DNA of 64,000 nt from Streptomyces sp. DH41. GTDB taxonomy: Bacteria; Actinomycetota; Actinomycetes; Streptomycetales; Streptomycetaceae. Positions 1 to 6,996 of the stretch are shown in pieces (the first letter of the stretch is position 1; the number at the start of each line of letters is the position of its first letter). The position numbers and the translations under genes were made by a program. Location: positions 124,001 through 188,000 of the forward strand of contig NZ_JARVKY010000017.1 in assembly GCF_029813785.1 (NCBI RefSeq). Reading direction: 5' to 3'. Under the pieces are notes generated by a model that saw only the letters and a list, made by a program, of their open reading frames with translations, did not search any database and had not been told where the DNA came from.

Positions 1-2
1 CG

Positions 3-236
3 ACGGCGGCCGAGCGGTTCGCCGGGACCGACATCCGGCAGGTGCTGGGCGTCCCGGTGCTGGCCGGCGCGCTCGCCTGGTCGGTGTGCCTCACCGAGGA
101 CGTACGCCGCTACGGCGACCACCACCTCGTCGTCGGCCGGGTCGCCGCCGTGCACGTGGGCGGCGGACGCCCGCTGCTGTGGCACGACCGCCGGTTCGGT
201 GCGCTGACCGATCCGGTGCCGGACGCCGCCGGATGA
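3..236 (+). CDS. Flavin reductase-like protein, C-terminal fragment
   Basis: The window opens inside this gene; 77 codons are visible in frame 3 with no start. The translation contains the segment GVPVLAGALAWSVCLTE followed by GDHHLVVGRVAAVHV, which matches the C-terminal half of flavin reductase-like domain proteins (NAD(P)H:FMN/FAD reductases of two-component monooxygenases), where an H-x-x-x-x-G-R-V segment is typical. It would supply reduced flavin to a partner enzyme. Its TGA overlaps the ATG of the next gene (ATGA), so the two are translationally coupled. A flavin-dependent halogenase 7 kb away is a possible client. The function rests on the C-terminal half only. Confidence 0.75.
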   Translation, partial: TAAERFAGTDIRQVLGVPVLAGALAWSVCLTEDVRRYGDHHLVVGRVAAVHVGGGRPLLWHDRRFGALTDPVPDAAG

Positions 237-1555
237 CCACGCCGCCGGCCGGAACGCCGTACTGGCAGCCGGCGGAACTGCCGCCGCAGCCCCAGCTGTA
301 CGGCGTGGTCACCGCGGACGTGGCCGTCGTCGGGGCCGGCCTGGCCGGACTGTCCTGCGCCTACCACCTGGCGCTCCGCGCGCCCGGCCTGGACATCGTC
401 GTGGTGGACGCCGAGCAGCCGGCCGCCGGGGCGAGTGGCCGGGGCACCGGTCTGCTCGGCCCCCGGGCCGGCCCCGCCGTCGACCGCGCGGTGCGCCGCT
501 TCGGCCCGCGGACGGCGCGCCGGATGCACCGGGCCAGCGAGCGGGCGGTCCGCGACGTCCTCGACCTGTGCGGCCGGCTCGACGTGCCGTGCGGGCTGCG
601 AACCGGCGAGCAGCTCATGGCCACACGCTCGTCCGCGGGCCTGGTGGCACTCGCCCGCCAGGCCCGCGCCTGCCGCGAGATCGGCCTGGACGTCCCCGTC
701 CTCACCGCGGCCGGCATCCGCGACCGCGTGGGCGTGCCGTACAAGGCCGCCCTCCTGCACCGCCCCGCCGCCACCCTGGACCCGGCCGCCCTGACCTGCG
801 CCCTCGCCCGTGCCTGCGCGGACAAGGGCGTGCGCTTCTACGGCGGCAGCCCGCTGCTGGCGCTGCGCCCCGGCGACCTGGTCGGCCCCGAGCTGGTCCT
901 CCCGCACGGCCGGCTCTACGCCGGTCAGGCGGTGCTCGCCGTCAACTCCGCCGCGCGGACACTGGACCTGCCGGTCGGCACGGTCCTCCCGCTGGAGGTG
1001 TACGCCGTCGCCACCGAGCCGCTGAGCGCCCAGGTGTACGAGGTGCTGGGCGGGGACGCCGGACGCACCGTCGTCGACGCCGTTCCCCTGGCGCCGTACT
1101 TCCGGCTGCTCCCGGACGGAGGGCTGGTGGCGGGAGGCGGCACCGCCACGGTCCCGGCGGGGCTCGACGCTCCCCGGCTGCGGGCCCTGCGGGAGCGCGC
1201 CTGGAGCCGGCTGGAGAGATGGCTGCGATGCCTGCACCCCGGCCTCGCCGGGACACGGGTCACCCACCGCTGGTCCGGCCGTATCGGTATCACCGGTGAC
1301 GACCTGCCGGTGGTCGGGCCGGTCCAGGGGTTCCCCGACGTCTGGTACATCGGCGGCTGCGGCGGACACGGCCTCGCCCTGTCCGTGGCGCACGGCGCGC
1401 ACGTGGCCGCGGCCCTGCTGGACGAGCCCGAACCCGGAGAACCCCTCCCGTGGCACCGCTCCCGGGCCCCGCGCCTGCCGGTTCACGGCCCCGCCCGGCC
1501 CCTGCTGCGCGCGTACGTGGACGCGCTCGCGGGCGCCGCGCGCCGCGCCTGCTGA
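233..1555 (+). CDS. FAD-dependent oxidoreductase, DAO (glycine/D-amino-acid oxidase) type
   Basis: A 440-residue protein. The N-terminal dinucleotide-binding fold reads VAVVGAGLAGLSCAYHL (GxGxxG at about residues 28-33), followed by an acidic strand end VVVDAE that binds the ADP ribose. The C-terminal segment WSGRIGITGDDLPVVGP and IGGCGGHGLALSV is the FAD-closing region of DAO-family enzymes (PF01266), which oxidise C-N bonds in amines and amino acids. The start ATG at 233 overlaps the stop of the flavin reductase-like gene. The ORF is open further upstream, but that stretch lies in the preceding gene. The substrate is not predictable. The neighbouring acyltransferase and methyltransferase suggest tailoring of a secondary metabolite or lipid. 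Confidence 0.85.
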   Translation: MTTPPAGTPYWQPAELPPQPQLYGVVTADVAVVGAGLAGLSCAYHLALRAPGLDIVVVDAEQPAAGASGRGTGLLGPRAGPAVDRAVRRFGPRTARRMHRASERAVRDVLDLCGRLDVPCGLRTGEQLMATRSSAGLVALARQARACREIGLDVPVLTAAGIRDRVGVPYKAALLHRPAATLDPAALTCALARACADKGVRFYGGSPLLALRPGDLVGPELVLPHGRLYAGQAVLAVNSAARTLDLPVGTVLPLEVYAVATEPLSAQVYEVLGGDAGRTVVDAVPLAPYFRLLPDGGLVAGGGTATVPAGLDAPRLRALRERAWSRLERWLRCLHPGLAGTRVTHRWSGRIGITGDDLPVVGPVQGFPDVWYIGGCGGHGLALSVAHGAHVAAALLDEPEPGEPLPWHRSRAPRLPVHGPARPLLRAYVDALAGAARRAC

Positions 1556-1599
1556 CACCCCGGCGGAGCGGTAGCCATGTGCTCGCGACCGAGAGACGA

Positions 1600-1641
1600 A
1601 CCAACGGACAACCAACGGTTACCACCGGACAACCACCGGAC
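1600..1641 (+). promoter_or_regulatory. Helically phased direct repeats upstream of the acyltransferase
   Basis: Two 21-bp direct repeats (1600-1620 and 1621-1641, 17 of 21 identical) each hold two copies of ACCNNCGG. The octamers start at 1600, 1611, 1621 and 1632, so they are spaced 11, 10 and 11 bp, about one helical turn. The array ends 52 bp before the start codon at 1694. SARP-type activators bind direct repeats with this periodicity near the -35 region. Assignment to SARP binding is inference. Confidence 0.45.
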
Positions 1642-1693
1642 AGATCGACATGACGAGCAGACCACCGAGAGACAACCGACGGAGAGGTCCCGG

Positions 1694-2935
1694 ATGCGCC
1701 ACCCCCGCCCCGGCAGCGACGGCGGTCTGCCGGCGTCCCTGCCCATGGGCACCGCCGACATCGCCTACCACCTGGCCATGGAGGGCAGACCGCTGCCGGC
1801 CGGTTTCCTCTTCGGCTTCTCGGGCCGCGCCCCCACCCTGGACGCGGTACGCGCCCGGGTCGCCGAACGTGCCCACCGCATCCCGGCGTTGCGCTACCGC
1901 ATCGATCGAAGGAGCCGGACCTTCTCCCGCGTCGAACGGATCGACGTGGAGCGGCACGTGCACGAGGCCTGGCTGCCCGGGGACGACGACGGCTCGGGCG
2001 CCGGGAGGCTGATGCTGTCCCGTCCCATGGGCGGGGACGGCAGGCCGCCCTGGGACCTGTGGCTGGTGCACGGCCCCACCGGCGGCCACAGCCTGTGCTA
2101 CCGCACCGACCACACCTTCCAGGACGGCGTGGGAGCCGCGCACACCGCGCGGGCCCTGCTCGACGACGACCCCGCGGGCGGACCACCGGCGCACCACCGC
2201 GGCCTGCCGGCCCCCGGCGGCCTCGCCGGTGCCGTCGGTGACGTGGCGGCCTCCTTCCGCCGGACCGCCAAACCGGCCTTCGACGTACCGGTCCGCGGGC
2301 GGACGGACATGTGTCAGGCGGTCGTCCCGGTGGCGCGGCTGCGGGCCGTCGCCCGGGCCCACGGAGCCTCCGTGAACGACGTCTTCCTCGCCGCCTACGC
2401 GCACGCGGTGGGCACCTGGCACCGTAAGAGCACCGGTTGTGCCCATCCGCCGCTGCCAGTGGCACTCCCGATGTCGGTGCGGGGACCCGGCGAGGAGTGC
2501 TCCCCGGGCAACCGGCTCGTCGTGGCACGCGTCCTGCTGCCCTGCGACGCACCGTCCCCGTGGCACGCGCTGCGCCGCGTGGTGGCCCGTACCGGGGCCC
2601 TGCGCACCAGCCGTCAGCGTGAGGCCCTGCGCCTGATGCTGACGGCCGGGCCACGGGCGGTCGGCGCCCGGGTCGGCACCCGGATGGTCAACGGCCGGTC
2701 CGTCGCCGGGCCGGTGAGCAGCGTGAACTTCGGCAGCGCACTCGTCCACCAGGGCAACGCCGCCCGCCGGGCCGTCGTCTACTCCGGGCTCGGCGCCGGT
2801 ATCCGCTGCCTGACCACGCTGACGAGCCAGCACGACACCGCCTGCTTCGCCGTGATCCACGACGAGGCCCTGTCGACGGCCGGTGAACTCCCGGACCTGT
2901 GGCTCGCGGCACTGCTGGAACTGGAACGGCCGTAA
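1694..2935 (+). CDS. WS/DGAT-like acyltransferase
   Basis: A 413-residue protein of the wax ester synthase/acyl-CoA:diacylglycerol acyltransferase (condensation-like) superfamily. The active-site region reads TDHTFQDGVGA at about residue 137, a variant of HHxxxDG in which the first His is Asp but the catalytic second His and the DG are kept. A later block, PVALPMSVRGPGEECSPGNRLV, matches the family's conserved PxSxR...GN core, and VSSVNFGSAL resembles the C-terminal conserved region. The ATG at 1694 is chosen because GGAGAGG (1681-1687) precedes it at good spacing; the upstream in-frame ATG at 1577 would run through the repeat array. Such enzymes esterify acyl chains to an alcohol. Whether it makes storage lipid or acylates a metabolite is unknown. 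Confidence 0.75.
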   Translation: MRHPRPGSDGGLPASLPMGTADIAYHLAMEGRPLPAGFLFGFSGRAPTLDAVRARVAERAHRIPALRYRIDRRSRTFSRVERIDVERHVHEAWLPGDDDGSGAGRLMLSRPMGGDGRPPWDLWLVHGPTGGHSLCYRTDHTFQDGVGAAHTARALLDDDPAGGPPAHHRGLPAPGGLAGAVGDVAASFRRTAKPAFDVPVRGRTDMCQAVVPVARLRAVARAHGASVNDVFLAAYAHAVGTWHRKSTGCAHPPLPVALPMSVRGPGEECSPGNRLVVARVLLPCDAPSPWHALRRVVARTGALRTSRQREALRLMLTAGPRAVGARVGTRMVNGRSVAGPVSSVNFGSALVHQGNAARRAVVYSGLGAGIRCLTTLTSQHDTACFAVIHDEALSTAGELPDLWLAALLELERP

Positions 2936-2943
2936 CGGGTACG

Positions 2944-2997
2944 GGGCACGGCAGGGTCCTCGGGCGTCGCGACGAGCCCGGGGCGCCTGCCGTGCCC
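2944..2997. terminator. Bidirectional hairpin between convergent genes
   Basis: GGGCACGGCAGG (2944-2955) pairs perfectly with CCTGCCGTGCCC (2986-2997), and an inner CGGGC/GCCCG stem lies in the loop. It sits between the 3' ends of the acyltransferase and the methyltransferase and probably ends both transcripts. There is no clear U-tract, as is common in Streptomyces. Confidence 0.7.
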
Positions 2998-3006
2998 TCC
3001 GGTTCC

Positions 3007-3903
3007 TCAGCCGGAGTCGCCGGAGTCGCCGGAGGCGCCCAGTGTCCCGGTCGTCAGGAACACGCACTTCGCCGCGGCCTCGGAGAGCAGCGGCAAGTAG
3101 GGCGCCAGGCGCTGCACCACGTACGGCAGCGTGAAGAGATCGGCCACCCGCGCGTCCCAGCCGTGCCCCGCCCACCAGCCCTCCGGCTCGGCGAGCTGCC
3201 AGTCCCAGGAGATCCCGGTGGCCGACAGCGCCTCCAGGAACGGCGCCACGAACGACGAGGACGCGGCCCCGGCGTTCACGCACTCGGCACCGAAGGCGCT
3301 GCCGGGTGCGGAGAGCTCCGTCATGGTGCGGACGATGGACTCCACCGTGTGGGGCTGGAGGTGGTAGAGGTGCGTCTCGCACAGCCACACGGTCGGCCGG
3401 CGCGGATCCAGCCCGGCGGCGAGCAGGTCCCCGCCCCAGGATCCGGCCAGGTCGGCACCGACGGTGCTGCGGCGCCCGCAGGACGGCGTGGCCCAGTCCA
3501 GCACGTGCTCCTTGAAGGCCAGCAGCGCCGGATCCTCGACCTCGAAGACGTGCACACCGGTCGGCCAGTCCAGCCGGAAGGCGCGGGTGTCGAGACCGGC
3601 CCCGAGCAGCACGACCTGCCGGCACCCCGAACGGACCGCGGCCATCAGGTGCTCGTCGTAGAAGCGGGTGCGCACCACGGCCCAGTCGGGCAACAGCCGC
3701 TGGAGCGGACCGTCGCCCGGGGGACCCCCGGTGAAGCCGGCCGCGTGCAGGAAGTCGGCGGCCCACGGATCCCGGACGTACGGCGCGGACCGCCCGTACT
3801 CCGCGGCGTGCGCGGACGCCGTCCAGAGGGCGACCCGGGAGAGTCCGTCCGGCAGCGGGACGCCCGACGCGGGCGGGGTCTTGGGCCGTGTGGTGTCCGG
3901 CAT
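3007..3903 (-). CDS. SAM-dependent methyltransferase, leucine carboxyl methyltransferase-like
   Basis: A 298-residue protein of the PPM/LCMT-like class I methyltransferase group that is very common in actinomycetes. The N-terminal third holds RTRFYDEHL. The SAM-binding strand is VVLLGAGLDTRAFRLDWP, with the acidic end of the next strand in VFEVEDP, and WLCETHLYHLQ is the post-fold segment. The start at 3903 is chosen for the GGAGGT Shine-Dalgarno (3909-3914). A longer reading frame to 4020 would translate the 9-bp repeats as Thr-Ser-Pro and overlap the preceding gene. It is the last gene of the minus-strand run starting at 9452. The substrate is unknown; a carboxyl or hydroxyl group of the cluster product is plausible. 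Confidence 0.8.
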   Translation of the reverse strand: MPDTTRPKTPPASGVPLPDGLSRVALWTASAHAAEYGRSAPYVRDPWAADFLHAAGFTGGPPGDGPLQRLLPDWAVVRTRFYDEHLMAAVRSGCRQVVLLGAGLDTRAFRLDWPTGVHVFEVEDPALLAFKEHVLDWATPSCGRRSTVGADLAGSWGGDLLAAGLDPRRPTVWLCETHLYHLQPHTVESIVRTMTELSAPGSAFGAECVNAGAASSSFVAPFLEALSATGISWDWQLAEPEGWWAGHGWDARVADLFTLPYVVQRLAPYLPLLSEAAAKCVFLTTGTLGASGDSGDSG

Positions 3904-3920
3904 GGGAAACCTCCGTGTCG

Positions 3921-3965
3921 GTGATGTCGGTGATGTCGGTGATGTCGGTGATGTCGGTGATGTCG
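3921..3965. repeat. Five tandem copies of a 9-bp unit
   Basis: GTGATGTCG is repeated five times without interruption, with a partial sixth copy (GTGTCG) at 3915-3920. It fills most of the 76-bp gap between the UbiB-like gene and the methyltransferase, directly upstream of the latter's ribosome binding site. The period is a multiple of three, so copy number can change without shifting a read-through frame. Confidence 0.9.
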
Positions 3966-3979
3966 GCCGCGGGGTCCGG

Positions 3980-5557
3980 TCAGGGGGAGCGGCGACGACT
4001 GAGCAGGATCGCCAGCGCACCCAGCGCCAGCAGCCCGCCGGAGGGACGGACGGACCGCTGGCCGCCCATCGCGGCGGGGGTCCGCGGCTCGTGGATGTTC
4101 AGGGCGAACTGTCGGTTGGCGATGTCGGACAGCACCCCGCGGACCTGTTCCGGACTGGTGACGGCGGTCAGCAGCAGCTCCATGGAGTTGCGGGCGAACT
4201 GGTTGCGGCCCAGGAACTCGCGGCCCAGCGAGAAGAGGATCTTCGGCACCTCGCCCTGGAACACCTCCGGCAGCGTGATCTCGGGAGCCAGGCAGCGTAC
4301 CGAGCCGTCGAGGTTCGCGAACGACTTGCCCAGCAGCGAGACGGCCGGCGGCGAACCGATGCCCCGCTTGGTCGCCTTGGCCAGCACCGTGGTGAGCGAG
4401 ACGCCGAAGTTCATGTCCTCCAGGGACAGATGGGAGACCTTCGGCACGAAGGCGGCCATGTCGGCGGCGAACGCCGGCATGTTGGCCCACGGCGTCATCC
4501 GGCCCATCCCCGCCCAGTGCTGTGCCAGTCCGGCACCGTCGTTCTGCGCCAGCGTCATGAACAGCGGGAGCAGTTGCATGCTGGTACGGCGGTCCAGACG
4601 GCCGACCATGCCCCAGTCGATCAGCGTCGCGGGCCCGCCGGGCACCGCGAAGACGTTGCCCGCGTGCGGGTCCGCGTGGAAGAAGCGGTGGACGAAGTAC
4701 CCGTGGTACATGAAACGCAGCAGATCCTTGCCGATCTCGACGCGCTCGTCGTCCGTGAAGTGGCTGCGGTCGATGTGCCGCACCGACTGCCCGCCGGCGA
4801 GCGACTGGACCAGGACCCGGGGACTGGCGTGCAGCACCCGGGGCACCTCCAGCGAGCGGAAGTGCCGGATGTGCTCACGGGCCTCGTCCATGTTGTGGGC
4901 CTCGCCGTTGAAGTCGAGCTCCGGCTCCATCGCGTCGAAGACCGAGCCGAGCATCGCCTCGATGTCGATGACCTCGTTGAACCGGGGCGCGACGCGGGCC
5001 ACGATCTTCGATGCCCGTCGCATCAGGGCCATGTCCGCGAGCACGCCGTCGCGGATGCCGGGCCGTTGGATCTTCACCACGGCCGGGCGTCCACCGGGCA
5101 GGGTCACCCGGTAGACCTGCGCGAGGGACGCCGCCCCGAGCGGGGCGGCGGTCTCGACGTCGTCGAAGCGCAGCTTCCAGTCCGGTCCGAGGTCCCGCGC
5201 CAGCACCGGCTCGAACACGGAGAACGGCTGGATGTCCACCTGGTCGTGCAGGTTCTGCAGCTCGTCCCGGATCGACTGCGGAACCATGTCGGGACGGGTG
5301 GAGAGAATCTGACCGAGCTTCACGTAGAAGGGCCCGAGGCTCTCCAGCGCCTGCCGTACGGCCTTGGCCCGGCGCTGCTCCGACCCGGTGGAGGTGCCGG
5401 GGGCGGACCCGGCGGAGGCCTCGGTCTCCTCCGCCGGGGACCGCGTGTCCCCTCTCGTACGTCTCCGCAGCCGGGTCGCCTGTCCCACCTCGTCGGCCAC
5501 GAGGCTGCCCAGCACCTTGACCACGAGACGCAGTCGATCGCCGACGACAGACGCCAT
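3980..5557 (-). CDS. UbiB/ABC1/ADCK atypical kinase-like protein
   Basis: A 525-residue protein with all the hallmarks of the ABC1 family. The KxGQ motif is in YVKLGQILSTRPDMVP (about residue 80), the Ala-rich nucleotide loop in GAASLAQVYR, and the catalytic Lys in AVVKIQRP. The catalytic loop is HADPHAGN and the metal-binding motif is LIDWGMVG. A hydrophobic helix plus RRRS at the C terminus would anchor it in the membrane. Bacterial members support quinone or isoprenoid-lipid metabolism as ATPases rather than protein kinases. The start at 5557 has a strong GAGGAGG (5568-5574). It lies in the same transcription unit as the halogenase and the repeat protein, which suggests a lipid-like or isoprenoid substrate for the locus (inference). 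Confidence 0.9.
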   Translation of the reverse strand: MASVVGDRLRLVVKVLGSLVADEVGQATRLRRRTRGDTRSPAEETEASAGSAPGTSTGSEQRRAKAVRQALESLGPFYVKLGQILSTRPDMVPQSIRDELQNLHDQVDIQPFSVFEPVLARDLGPDWKLRFDDVETAAPLGAASLAQVYRVTLPGGRPAVVKIQRPGIRDGVLADMALMRRASKIVARVAPRFNEVIDIEAMLGSVFDAMEPELDFNGEAHNMDEAREHIRHFRSLEVPRVLHASPRVLVQSLAGGQSVRHIDRSHFTDDERVEIGKDLLRFMYHGYFVHRFFHADPHAGNVFAVPGGPATLIDWGMVGRLDRRTSMQLLPLFMTLAQNDGAGLAQHWAGMGRMTPWANMPAFAADMAAFVPKVSHLSLEDMNFGVSLTTVLAKATKRGIGSPPAVSLLGKSFANLDGSVRCLAPEITLPEVFQGEVPKILFSLGREFLGRNQFARNSMELLLTAVTSPEQVRGVLSDIANRQFALNIHEPRTPAAMGGQRSVRPSGGLLALGALAILLSRRRSP

Positions 5558-5657
5558 CGTGTGTGATCCTCCTCAGATCGCTGCCGGGTACTCGAACGGC
5601 GGTCGGCGCGCTCGACCGGATCGGCCGGGCGGGACGGGGCGCCGGGGCCGGCCGGCT

Positions 5658-6269
5658 CTAGGACGTGGACTGTCCGCCCTGGGTGGGCAGACCGGTCAGG
5701 TTCTGCAGGCCCTCGAGTGCCTCGACGAGTTTGGGCAGCACCTGGAGCAGCTGGGTGAGCTGGGTCGGCAGCGACATGAGATCGCCGACCCCGCCGGCGG
5801 CCTGGCCGAGGCCTCCGGCCAGCTGTCCGAGCCCGCCGAGGGCACCGGCCGCACCGCCGACCGCGGCGAGCGGGTTGGCGGCGCCGCCCAGCGCCGCCAG
5901 GGGGTTGCCGGCGCCGCTGAGCGCCGCCAGGGGGTTACCGGCAGCGCCCCCGCCCAGCGCGGCGAGCGGGTTGGCCCCTCCCGCGGCGCCCGTGAGCGCG
6001 GCCAGGGGGTTGCCCGGGCTGCCCGCGAGCGCCGCCAGCGGGTTGGCCGCGCCCGCGAGCGCGGTCGCCGGGTTGACGGCGCCGGCCAGCGCGCCGAGCG
6101 CGTTCGCGGGCAGTCCGGCCAGTGCGTCGACGGGGTTGCCCGTGCCCGAGCCGCACGGCCCGGGCCTGTCCGGCCGGTCGAGGATGTCGTCGAAGGCTTC
6201 CTTCCCGCTGTCGGCCATATTGCCGACCAGGTCCTTGAGGATGTCCTGGAGGTTTTTGTTGTTGGACAT
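5658..6269 (-). CDS. Low-complexity NPLAALAG-repeat protein
   Basis: A 203-residue protein of unknown function. Residues 1-32 are a charged, helix-prone head. Residues 45-139 hold nine octapeptides of the form N-P-[LVA]-[ADT]-A-[LV]-[ASTG]-G at 45, 56, 66, 76, 87, 100, 112, 122 and 132, separated by Gly/Ala linkers. Residues 140-165 are Gly/Leu/Ala-rich. Residues 166-195 (for example LTQLLQVLPKLVEALEGL) form an amphipathic helix. There is no signal peptide, only one Cys (residue 39), and almost no charge in the repeats. ATG 6269 has AAAGGGA upstream. It lies between an ECF sigma gene and a UbiB-like gene in one orientation. I recognise no family; a self-assembling or membrane/lipid-coating protein is possible. 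Confidence 0.8.
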   Translation of the reverse strand: MSNNKNLQDILKDLVGNMADSGKEAFDDILDRPDRPGPCGSGTGNPVDALAGLPANALGALAGAVNPATALAGAANPLAALAGSPGNPLAALTGAAGGANPLAALGGGAAGNPLAALSGAGNPLAALGGAANPLAAVGGAAGALGGLGQLAGGLGQAAGGVGDLMSLPTQLTQLLQVLPKLVEALEGLQNLTGLPTQGGQSTS

Positions 6270-6321
6270 GAGCGGGGTCCCTTTCCGTTTCCTGTGATGC
6301 GAGGGAAATGGCTTGTGCCCG

Positions 6322-6846
6322 TTATCGGGCGCAGCCTTCCAGGGATTTGGCGCACGCGTTCTTGAGTCGGGCGCGGCCCCTGGTGAAGGCGGCCTCGGCC
6401 GCCTTGACGGAAATGTTGTGTATGCGGGCGAATTCCGCAGTCGAAATCCCCTTGGCGCGGGCGAGTATGACCTCCTGTTCGCGTCCGCGCAGGTGTTTTA
6501 CCTGGCCCAGCAGCCATCTGCCGAAGTCTTCGTCGCAGACGTCCTCCTCGGTCGTGCCGGAGGCGTCCATGGGCGCCGCGCGCTGCAGAAGTCTGCTGCG
6601 ACGATCCATGTCACGGTAGAAGTCGATGCAGAGGCGAAGCGCCACGGACGTCAGGAAGGAACCGAGCCGATTCCTGTCCAACGCGGCATGGGCGGCTGCG
6701 CGGGCCATCGTTTCCTGAACGCAGTCCTCGGCGTCCTGAAAACTGGGCAGTCTTCGCCGAACCAACCGCATGAGGCGGTCCTGATGCTGGAAGATGTCTT
6801 CCCAGGAGCATTCAGCGGGCGATTGGCAGGTGGAATGTCGCACCAT
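6322..6846 (-). CDS. ECF-type RNA polymerase sigma factor
   Basis: A 174-residue sigma-70 family protein with only regions 2 and 4. Region 2 includes FQDAEDCVQETMARA (about 36-50), the core-binding and -10 recognition helices. Region 4 is LRGREQEVILARAKGISTAEFARIHNISVKAAEAAFTRG split by a normal turn (about 118-157), with a helix-turn-helix for -35 contacts. No anti-sigma gene is adjacent. It sits 52 bp upstream of the repeat protein and 150 bp downstream of the halogenase, within a minus-strand run, so it may control the locus itself. No target promoter motif could be identified by eye. Confidence 0.88.
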   Translation of the reverse strand: MVRHSTCQSPAECSWEDIFQHQDRLMRLVRRRLPSFQDAEDCVQETMARAAAHAALDRNRLGSFLTSVALRLCIDFYRDMDRRSRLLQRAAPMDASGTTEEDVCDEDFGRWLLGQVKHLRGREQEVILARAKGISTAEFARIHNISVKAAEAAFTRGRARLKNACAKSLEGCAR

Positions 6847-6996
6847 TGTGGATTGCAGCCCGTTGTCTCTCGGATTGGGCAGGGAGAACCGCAGTCGACT
6901 TTCTATTTGTCGGCCATGTGGTTTTCCTACCCGAGGCCCTCGGGGGGCAAACCGGAATGCGTACCTCCAGCGGTCGGCAGGAATGATTCTTCGCGG

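Noticed and set aside
1619..3766. 715-codon open frame on the minus strand antisense to the acyltransferase
   Set aside because: It covers two supported genes and the terminator between them, its translation is Arg/Gly-rich with no domain, and such antisense frames are expected at this GC content.
3921..3965. CRISPR-like array
   Set aside because: The units are 9 bp with no spacers and no cas genes are in the window.
3904..4020. Longer N terminus of the methyltransferase reading the 9-bp repeats as Thr-Ser-Pro
   Set aside because: It has no ribosome binding site, overlaps the UbiB-like gene, and a strong GGAGGT serves the start at 3903.
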